Both the position numbers and the translations under genes were made by a program. From a virus: 39,007 nucleotides of DNA. The notes below the pieces were generated by a model. It searched no databases. It saw nothing but the letters and a program-made list of their open reading frames with translations, and had not been told where the DNA came from. The stretch spans positions 1 to 39,007 of IMG/VR virus record IMGVR_UViG_3300020472_002467. The stretch is one strand, 5' to 3'. Shown here piece after piece: positions 33,739-39,007 of the stretch (positions are counted from its first letter, which is position 1; each line of letters opens with the position of its first letter).

Positions 33739-34584
33739 ATGAAAAACATGTATGAATATAGTAAAGTAGTAAAAGCAATGAGAGATTTTTTTCAAGGGGA
33801 AAAAGGCTTTATAGAAGTTCCTGCACAAAGTAGGCAATCTATACTAGCCGCATGTGAAGATCCAGCAACAGTTTCACAATATATATTTAGTGGAGTAAAC
33901 TGGCCCTTACCTCAAACTGGCCAAATGTGGCTTGAAAGAGACCTACTTGAAAATCCGAATGTTAAAGGCGTATTCTGTGTAACAACTAGTTATAGGAATG
34001 AACCTAATCCCGTTGAAGGACGTCATGATAAAATATTTCCAATGTTTGAGTTTGAATCACATGGGGATATGGAAGATATGATAAAATTAGAAACAGAATT
34101 ATTAAATCATTTAGGGTTTAATAATGCAAACACCAAAGATGATTATGCTCGTATAACATATGATGATGCTTCGGATAAGTATGGCGTATCAGAGTTAGAC
34201 TATGCCGAAGAAGAAGCTCTATGTAAGGACTTCGATCCTTGCACATTTCTCACTGATTTTCCATTAAGAACACATCCATTTTGGAATATGATGCATGCAG
34301 GTGATGGTATTTATAATAAAGTAGATGTTATAATGCATGGAATGGAAACTATTGGTTCTGCTGAAAGAGCGGTAGATGTACAAGAGATGAGAGATCAGTT
34401 TCACAATATATCTGATGGAGAATATGCTAATTTACTTTATAATCATTTTGGAAAGAAAAGAGTTGAAGATGAATTAGAAGAATACTTAGCTTTAGATATG
34501 TTTAAAAGATTTGGTGGCGGTATTGGGGTAACTAGAATGGTTGCTGCAATGAAAGCTGCTGGTCTTTTATTGGAGAAGGTTTAA
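33739..34584 (+). CDS. AsnRS/AspRS-like class II synthetase catalytic domain, or AsnA-like asparagine synthetase
   Basis: The 281-residue protein shows the class II synthetase core of the Asp/Asn/Lys subgroup. A motif 1-like helix-strand lies near 8-30. LPQTGQMWLE (57-66) stands for the 'SPQ' loop. Motif 2 is SYRNEP (84-89) with RHDKIFPMFEFE (95-106). FLTDFPLRTHPFW at 170-182 is the substrate strand. GMETIGSAER (201-210) stands for 'G.EI..GsqR', and motif 3 is GGGIGVTRMV (259-268). There is no N-terminal anticodon-binding domain, so charging of tRNA is unlikely to work as in AspRS. Archaeal asparagine synthetase-related enzymes and tRNA- or protein-modifying paralogs have this truncated form. 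Its place inside the tail operon is unusual. Confidence 0.8.
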   Translation: MKNMYEYSKVVKAMRDFFQGEKGFIEVPAQSRQSILAACEDPATVSQYIFSGVNWPLPQTGQMWLERDLLENPNVKGVFCVTTSYRNEPNPVEGRHDKIFPMFEFESHGDMEDMIKLETELLNHLGFNNANTKDDYARITYDDASDKYGVSELDYAEEEALCKDFDPCTFLTDFPLRTHPFWNMMHAGDGIYNKVDVIMHGMETIGSAERAVDVQEMRDQFHNISDGEYANLLYNHFGKKRVEDELEEYLALDMFKRFGGGIGVTRMVAAMKAAGLLLEKV

Positions 34585-35177
34585 TGAAAAACTTATTAAT
34601 AGCATTATTAGTAAGTTTAGGATTGTCAACTGAGTGGGGTTCTTCTATAAGTGTAAGGACCCCCAATGACGATTCGAAACCATTAGATTATGAACTCTCT
34701 ATTAAGTTTGAAGATAACGAAGATAAGTTTAAATATCTTATCAAACGAGATTGGGAAAGAGAGTTAGGGGAAAACTATATTGATGATGTAATTAAAATAC
34801 AACATCAAGTCCTTGGACACTTGTATTATGGTATAGATTATGTAGATAAGGAATCAAAACATATAAAATATACAACATATAACATAGGTGCTACAATTGG
34901 ATGGTTTAAAGCAGGGGTTGCTTTTAAAGATTCTGAAGACAAGCTAGAACCCTTATTAAATTTAGCTCTAGCTACTAAGCTTAAAAAGGATGATTTAGAA
35001 TATGCTGTATCTGTTTCAGCTAAGTCTGATATAACAGAGACTCACATATTTAATTTAAAAAGTGAAGTAAAAAAATGGATAACTAAAAAGGTTAATATCT
35101 TTGGGATATATAAACATGAATATTATAATGATCAAGAAGACTTTCAATTTAAAATAGGAGTTGGGGTAAAACTATAA
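34584..35177 (+). CDS. Exported beta-strand-rich outer-membrane-like protein
   Basis: A signal-peptide-like start (MKNLLIALLVSLGLS) precedes a mature part with alternating polar/hydrophobic residues and repeated Tyr, Lys and Asp in turn-rich strands (YELSIKFEDN, TYNIGATIGWFKAGVAFKD, FQFKIGVGVKL). This is the look of a small beta-barrel, although the last residue is Leu rather than the usual Phe. If exported, it could alter the host outer membrane, for example to block superinfection. It is framed by TAATG overlaps with the genes on both sides. The function is not known. Confidence 0.55.
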   Translation: MKNLLIALLVSLGLSTEWGSSISVRTPNDDSKPLDYELSIKFEDNEDKFKYLIKRDWERELGENYIDDVIKIQHQVLGHLYYGIDYVDKESKHIKYTTYNIGATIGWFKAGVAFKDSEDKLEPLLNLALATKLKKDDLEYAVSVSAKSDITETHIFNLKSEVKKWITKKVNIFGIYKHEYYNDQEDFQFKIGVGVKL

Positions 35178-35710
35178 TGTATTTTAACGGTACCAATGCA
35201 AACTTATATATAGACGGGCGATATGTTGCACATGCGGTGACTTTTGAGTTTAACGAGTCTATACAAAAATTACCTATATATGGGTATAAGTCTGTTGTTT
35301 GGGATACTGTTTTAAAGGGTAATAAAGTTGTTAATGGTGGCTTTTCTGTAAATTTAGAAACTGATCATAATATAGAGGAGTATTTAACTTCAGCTCTTAA
35401 TGATACATTAGGTACTCCTGATTTAAAAGGTAGAGCTGACTTCTCAAGAGATTTTTTTGATATCAAAATAATGTATATGAAACCTGAATTTGAAAAGACC
35501 TTATCTAAAGCTAATACAGGTACTAGTAGTTATGTTAACGATCCTTATTTTAAAAATATGCTTAAGGATGGAGAATATGAATACACTGCGGCCGTAGGTA
35601 TTATAACAGTAAAACATGCATCTTTGTCCCGAGTACAGCAATCTATAGTATCGGATGCAACTCCGATAATAGAATTTTATGAGTTTACAGCTAAGGACGT
35701 AGAATACTAA
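35177..35710 (+). CDS. Tube-fold tail protein, 177 aa
   Basis: Short FNGTNANLYIDGRYVAHAV start, then EFNESIQKLPIYGYKSVVWDTVLKG, GGFSVN and a C-terminal PIIEFYEFTAKDV strand. The 'ipIyGY.......G...v.G.f.vn' arrangement is common in phage tail tube and tube-initiator proteins. It is paired with the next gene, which starts with the same FxGTN style. Lying between the giant gene and the chaperone-like genes, it may be a tail-tip or tube-initiator component. Both ends overlap neighbours by TAATG. Confidence 0.6.
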   Translation: MYFNGTNANLYIDGRYVAHAVTFEFNESIQKLPIYGYKSVVWDTVLKGNKVVNGGFSVNLETDHNIEEYLTSALNDTLGTPDLKGRADFSRDFFDIKIMYMKPEFEKTLSKANTGTSSYVNDPYFKNMLKDGEYEYTAAVGIITVKHASLSRVQQSIVSDATPIIEFYEFTAKDVEY

Positions 35711-36567
35711 TGTTTTTTTCTGGAACAAATTTATTAGTAAAGTTACATGGGGGTCCTTATGCCTATCCTAAGGTAACAAGTACCTTTAGATTTCCTGTAA
35801 GTAAATTACAAGTAATTATTGAAAAAGGGGAATTAAGATATATGACTTCAGATGGAGCAGGAGTTCATACTAATCCAGTAGGATTTTGCTTTGATACTAC
35901 TGCCAAGACTTATACAAATCTCTATGAAACAGAATCTACTTGTGTAGAGCAAGGATTTAAGTGGCAACCATATGTATCTATTACTTCCGTCACAGATATT
36001 GCTGCAGTGCATTTAAATAATGTACATTTATCAGAAGCTTTAAGTCAAATGCTTGACTACTATAAAGAACATAATGTAAATAGACAGGATTATATGGCTC
36101 TAGCTGAGTGGGTACTAGATGTTAAAGACCAAGCATCTATAAATAAAACTTGGAGACCTGACGTAGGAAACGCAACAGGAGAAATTCTAGATGCTGTAGC
36201 TATTCAGTTTAGTTCTGAGCAGGCTTCTTCTCCTATTTATAATCCAGGAAGTATGCTCATGGATACCCAGATGAGAGGAAATACTATGGTCAATGGAACG
36301 GTATCTATTAACTATAAGTCAGAATGGAATAAAGATTTATTAGGATTTAACTCTGGATCTGTAATGGATTTAGAAATAATATATAACAGAGATGAGTTTG
36401 AATTAGATGAGTCTGTAACTGGAGCTCAGTACGATTATGAGTCAGACGCTTTTTCATACAAAATTCACGATATAGAATTTATAGGAAGAAGCCACGCTAC
36501 TAATCCTAGTCCAGAAAATATAGTAGAAAATTATCAATTTATAGGTAAATACCTCACATCAAAATAA
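35710..36567 (+). CDS. Tube-fold tail protein with inserted Cys-Cys-Trp module, 285 aa
   Basis: It starts with MFFSGTNLLVKL like its neighbour. After about 50 residues it has an insertion with Cys60, Cys78 and Trp85 (FCFDTTAKT ... STCVEQGFKW), followed by a helical segment (ALSQMLDYYKEH). The tube-fold strands then resume: SSPIYNPGSMLMDTQMRGNTMVNGTVSIN, the 'PIY...G..mvnG..siN' pattern shared with the 177-residue neighbour. It ends in IVENYQFIGKYL. Probably a paralog used at another tail position. Confidence 0.6.
   Translation: MFFSGTNLLVKLHGGPYAYPKVTSTFRFPVSKLQVIIEKGELRYMTSDGAGVHTNPVGFCFDTTAKTYTNLYETESTCVEQGFKWQPYVSITSVTDIAAVHLNNVHLSEALSQMLDYYKEHNVNRQDYMALAEWVLDVKDQASINKTWRPDVGNATGEILDAVAIQFSSEQASSPIYNPGSMLMDTQMRGNTMVNGTVSINYKSEWNKDLLGFNSGSVMDLEIIYNRDEFELDESVTGAQYDYESDAFSYKIHDIEFIGRSHATNPSPENIVENYQFIGKYLTSK
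35887..35964 (+). repeat. Cys-Cys-Trp module in a tube-fold protein
   Basis: Encodes residues 60-85: Cys60, Cys78, Gly82 and Trp85 (CVEQGFKW). The Cys pair is more widely spaced (17 residues) than in most copies. The shorter neighbour at 35177 lacks it. Confidence 0.65.
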
Positions 36568-36571
36568 TCAC

Positions 36572-36600
36572 TTGCACCGTTAAAAATAATATAGTAAATT
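36572..36600 (+). promoter_or_regulatory. Candidate sigma70-type promoter
   Basis: TTGCAC (36572-36577) and TAAATT (36595-36600) are 17 bases apart in the gap before the first chaperone-like gene. The -10 is weak and the region is AT-rich, so this may be chance. It would start RNA about 20 bases before the ATG, with GGAG inside the transcript. Confidence 0.35.
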
Positions 36601-36628
36601 ATATAACTTATTAATAAGGAGAATTCGC

Positions 36629-36994
36629 ATGACAGATAAAGAAAATATAATACCAGATTCGTACCCTTTGGGCGCGGATGGTCCTTCTCAAAAGGATGTT
36701 GATAAACTTAAAGAGGAACATGGGCTAGTAAGAGCTTGTTTTATTGGCGGAAACCAATACGTTATACGTATGATGAATAGATCAGAATACACAGACTTTC
36801 AAAATGAACTTAACGAAAGGATGCAAGCAGGTGATACATCGTTTGATGTAGACTCAGAAATCTCTCAAAGATATACTGTGTGGCCTGCAGACGTAGATTG
36901 GTCTCAAGAGCCAGGAGGCGCTGTTACTGTAATTGCACAAGAAGTATCTAAGTTTTCTGGATTTGTAGCTGACAGAGAAAGTGTAGAGCTGTAA
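36629..36994 (+). CDS. Tail assembly chaperone-like protein 1
   Basis: The 121-residue acidic protein contains EEHGLVRACFIGGNQYVIRMMNRSEY, then a variable helical part, then TVWPADVDW, PGGAVTVIAQEVSKFSGF. The next gene shows a related order (AAYGSVYVYSIEDKTIYYRTLNGWE, VLHPEPLPS, PGSISTLSSEI). Position just before the very long tail gene is where tail assembly chaperones are encoded; these coat the tape measure protein during tail building. Assignment rests on position and paralogy. AAGGAG precedes the ATG. Confidence 0.6.
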   Translation: MTDKENIIPDSYPLGADGPSQKDVDKLKEEHGLVRACFIGGNQYVIRMMNRSEYTDFQNELNERMQAGDTSFDVDSEISQRYTVWPADVDWSQEPGGAVTVIAQEVSKFSGFVADRESVEL

Positions 36995-37023
36995 AAGCTC
37001 TGAGCTTAGAATCTTTAATAAAG

Positions 37024-37054
37024 AAAAGGGGGAGGCTTACTCCCCTTTTTTATT
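37024..37054 (+). terminator. Rho-independent terminator between the two chaperone-like genes
   Basis: AAAAGGGG / CCCCTTTT stem (37024-37031 with 37042-37049), extended by a G-T pair, with an 8-base loop and a T-run continuing to TTATT. It lies 30 bases after the first gene's stop. Confidence 0.8.
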
Positions 37055-37082
37055 GACATACCTTTATTGTGAAGGATAAAAT
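37053..37082 (+). promoter_or_regulatory. Candidate sigma70 promoter with perfect -35
   Basis: TTGACA (37053-37058) and TAAAAT (37077-37082) are 18 bases apart directly after a terminator. The inferred start near 37089 lies inside the next coding frame, whose only long start is the GTG at 37069. Either this promoter serves the downstream tail gene or it is a chance match. Confidence 0.35.
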
Positions 37083-37671
37083 ACTAGAGTGGAAAGCTGC
37101 TTATGGCAGCGTATATGTTTACTCAATTGAAGACAAGACTATTTATTATAGAACTTTGAATGGATGGGAAATTCAAAGTGTTCTAGAGTTACAAAAGAAT
37201 AATAAGGCTAGTCTAGATGTTGAGATGGCGATGTGCGCTATGGCCGTATTGCATCCTGAACCTCTTCCTTCCTTTAAGAGACCTGGTAGTATTTCTACCC
37301 TTTCTTCTGAAATATGGGACAAGTCTTTCCCTACTGAAAGTTCGTTGCCTGCTTTAACTGAGCAAACCCGAGAATGGGCAAAAGCTAATTTAGAAGCAAA
37401 CTTTAGTATAGCATTATCTTCTATACTATGTAAGGTTATGCCTTCTCTAGATTTCGCTCATTTGATGGATTTACCATTGAGTAAATTAGTTAAAATAGCA
37501 GCTATAATAGAAGAAATCCTACAGACTCCTATACTATCTAAAGATGGTGATTTTGATAATAAAGCACAAGTACAACCAAATCGAGTACAAGATGGATATG
37601 GGGTTAGTCAAGAAGAAGCTAACCAAGCTAGTGCTGCCCTATCAAGTGCATTAAAATCTATTAAAAAATAA
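37069..37671 (+). CDS. Tail assembly chaperone-like protein 2
   Basis: The 200-residue paralog of the preceding gene shares the AAYGSVYVYSIEDKTIYYRTLNGWE block at its start and the P...PG....L..EI stretch near 70-90. Its C-terminal 90 residues are helical and extra. The start is GTG at 37069 with no ribosome site, and an in-frame stop at 37054-37056 rules out an earlier start. There is no slippery sequence linking it to the first gene, unlike lambda G/GT. Translation may depend on coupling or AT-rich context. The next long gene is in the same frame 15 bases after its stop. Confidence 0.6.
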   Translation: MKDKILEWKAAYGSVYVYSIEDKTIYYRTLNGWEIQSVLELQKNNKASLDVEMAMCAMAVLHPEPLPSFKRPGSISTLSSEIWDKSFPTESSLPALTEQTREWAKANLEANFSIALSSILCKVMPSLDFAHLMDLPLSKLVKIAAIIEEILQTPILSKDGDFDNKAQVQPNRVQDGYGVSQEEANQASAALSSALKSIKK

Positions 37672-37686
37672 CAAGAGGTACTTTCT

Positions 37687-39007
37687 TTGCGAGATTACGA
37701 CGAAGAGTTAGATCCTAGACAGGGGACCGCTAGTGCTATAAGTAAATCTTTAGGTAGTGCAATATCTACTATAGGTTTATTTGTCGGTGGTACTATTCTT
37801 GCAAACATAGGATTTAAAAGAGGCAAAAGTCACATATTTAAAGCCATGGCTAAGCATAGTAAAGGCTTTAGAGATGCGGCTAAGTACGCTCAAAAGGAAG
37901 GAGATTCACTAACAGCATTCCTTAGCAGAGCAGACTTTAAAGAAGGGTCTGTAATGGAAGGAGTTGGAGGCCTGGCCGGGTGGATGAGTACTGCAGCTAA
38001 CAGTGCAAGGTATTCATCTATTAAAGATACTTGGCAAGGAATGAGTAAAATAGAAAGATTTAGAGATTATAGAACTCTAGGTCGGGCAGGAAAAAGTGCA
38101 GTACATAGTGGTATCGCGGCTGGCTACGCTAGAGAAACAGCCTTTTTCTTTCCAGTAGTATATGCTTTAGATCATAATATAGGAAAGTTTGGAGGAGGAC
38201 CTGACACCAGGGATAGGCCAGCTTGGTATAATATACCGGGACATGCTAAGGAAATGGCAAAATTTCTCCCATCTTATATCGCAGGTGATGCTCTATTTAG
38301 GGGAGGTAGTAAAGTTGTTGGTGCTGGATTCGGAATGTTGGCTGATTCTTTTGCCAAGAATATACCTAAAGGAGTTCAATCTGGAATAGCTCAAACTGCT
38401 AGCTTTTTCAATAGCGGAAAGTACTTAGATCAGGAAATGATGGGACGTCCTATTAAAGAATGGGGAGCTGAGCTTCAATCAAGTCTGGGAGCCTTCGCAC
38501 ACGCAGTTGGTCCAGGACGTAAAAAACTTATTACGGCAACACAAAAAACTCAATCAAGATATGAAAAAACTGGAAATAGTCTACGAAATATTTATAAAAG
38601 AGGAGTAGAAGATTTTCATGAAAAGAAAAGTCAGTTATATAAGACTTCTCTTAAAAAGTATAAGCAAAGAATGGAAAGAATGGATAAGAACTCTGATTTT
38701 GCTGTTAGAGATAATTTTGATGACTTTATTCATTTTATGGGAACAGGCAGCGGAGAAAGTTTATATGCTAGAGTAATGGGAACAACAAACTATGCTGGGT
38801 CTGGTCGTGGGTTTATTCATAAACAATTTTATAATGAGTCTGATAGGCTTCCATACATGGCTAAACTCATGGGACTTCGAAGAGCTAAGGGATCTGACTA
38901 TAAGAATAATAAGTCTTTGGGTGACATATATGATACTTTAAAAAAGAAGCATGGTCGGGAAGGTAAAAAGAAATTATTAAAAGAAAATAGTAAGGATGAG
39001 TTTGTTG
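37687..39007 (+). CDS. Start of a long tail protein, probably tape measure (partial)
   Basis: A TTG start at 37687 has AGAGGT 8-13 bases upstream. The frame stays open for 440 codons to the window edge. The N-terminus (RDYDEELDPRQGTAS) precedes a glycine-rich hydrophobic helix (about 20-42, ISTIGLFVGGTILANIGF). Gly/Ala segments follow, then a Lys-rich coiled-coil-like region around 295-345 (KTQSRYEKTG ... KKYKQRMERMDK). The tape measure sets tail length and is threaded into the tube. Length, position after the chaperone-like genes and helical character fit. The end of the gene and so the family are not visible. Confidence 0.6.
   Translation, partial: MRDYDEELDPRQGTASAISKSLGSAISTIGLFVGGTILANIGFKRGKSHIFKAMAKHSKGFRDAAKYAQKEGDSLTAFLSRADFKEGSVMEGVGGLAGWMSTAANSARYSSIKDTWQGMSKIERFRDYRTLGRAGKSAVHSGIAAGYARETAFFFPVVYALDHNIGKFGGGPDTRDRPAWYNIPGHAKEMAKFLPSYIAGDALFRGGSKVVGAGFGMLADSFAKNIPKGVQSGIAQTASFFNSGKYLDQEMMGRPIKEWGAELQSSLGAFAHAVGPGRKKLITATQKTQSRYEKTGNSLRNIYKRGVEDFHEKKSQLYKTSLKKYKQRMERMDKNSDFAVRDNFDDFIHFMGTGSGESLYARVMGTTNYAGSGRGFIHKQFYNESDRLPYMAKLMGLRRAKGSDYKNNKSLGDIYDTLKKKHGREGKKKLLKENSKDEFV

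Noticed and set aside
36960-37069. Programmed frameshift linking the two chaperone-like genes, as in lambda G/GT
   Set aside because: No slippery heptamer is present, an in-frame stop (37054-37056) lies upstream of the second gene, and a terminator separates them.

Overview
This window is one long, AT-rich, head-to-tail run of genes, all on the plus strand. It carries much of the virion-building part of a contractile-tailed phage (myovirus). The evidence is a terminase large subunit, portal, prohead protease, scaffold, HK97-fold major capsid protein, neck proteins, tail sheath, several tube-fold proteins, tail chaperone-like proteins and the start of a very long tail protein. A Gram-negative host is suggested by a signal-peptide beta-strand-rich protein, GroES, ClpP and S21 homologues, and strong AAGGAG/GGAG ribosome sites. 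A marine bacterium is my guess from the flavour of the genes. No tRNA, CRISPR array, integrase or insertion sequence was seen. Genes are packed with TAATG overlaps, and no gap exceeds 300 bases. The longest gap is the 159-base leader of the capsid gene.

Region 1 (1-8337) follows the end of a probable fibre gene. It holds small unknown proteins mixed with host-like functions: a peptide-deformylase-like protein that has lost its metal-binding motif, a GroES co-chaperonin, a ClpP-like protease, a four-helix membrane protein, zinc-finger proteins and a 58-residue ribosomal protein bS21 at 8161-8337. Region 2 (8319-17946) is packaging and prohead assembly: a possible intein-derived, catalytically dead LAGLIDADG-like protein, the terminase interrupted by a mini-intein (9494-10012), a 767-residue protein, the portal, a double Com-like zinc ribbon, a zinc-containing prohead protease and the scaffold.

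Region 3 (17949-25272) is the shell and neck: two paralogous proteins, a structured leader containing a perfect TGTGA-N6-TCACA palindrome, the major capsid protein, a terminator, and connector and neck proteins. Region 4 (25326-39007) is the tail: sheath, terminator, tube, a 1679-residue tube-domain giant, a holin-like protein, an AsnRS/AspRS-like catalytic domain, an outer-membrane-like protein, two more tube-fold proteins, two paralogous chaperone-like proteins separated by a terminator, and an open-ended tail protein starting with TTG.

The most striking undescribed-looking signal is a small Cys...Cys-x3-Gly-x2-Trp motif. It recurs at least eight times in five different virion proteins, and in the two paralogous shell proteins it sits in segments that one copy has and the other lacks. 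It looks like a modular insert, probably disulfide-linked or metal-binding, spread over the capsid and tail.
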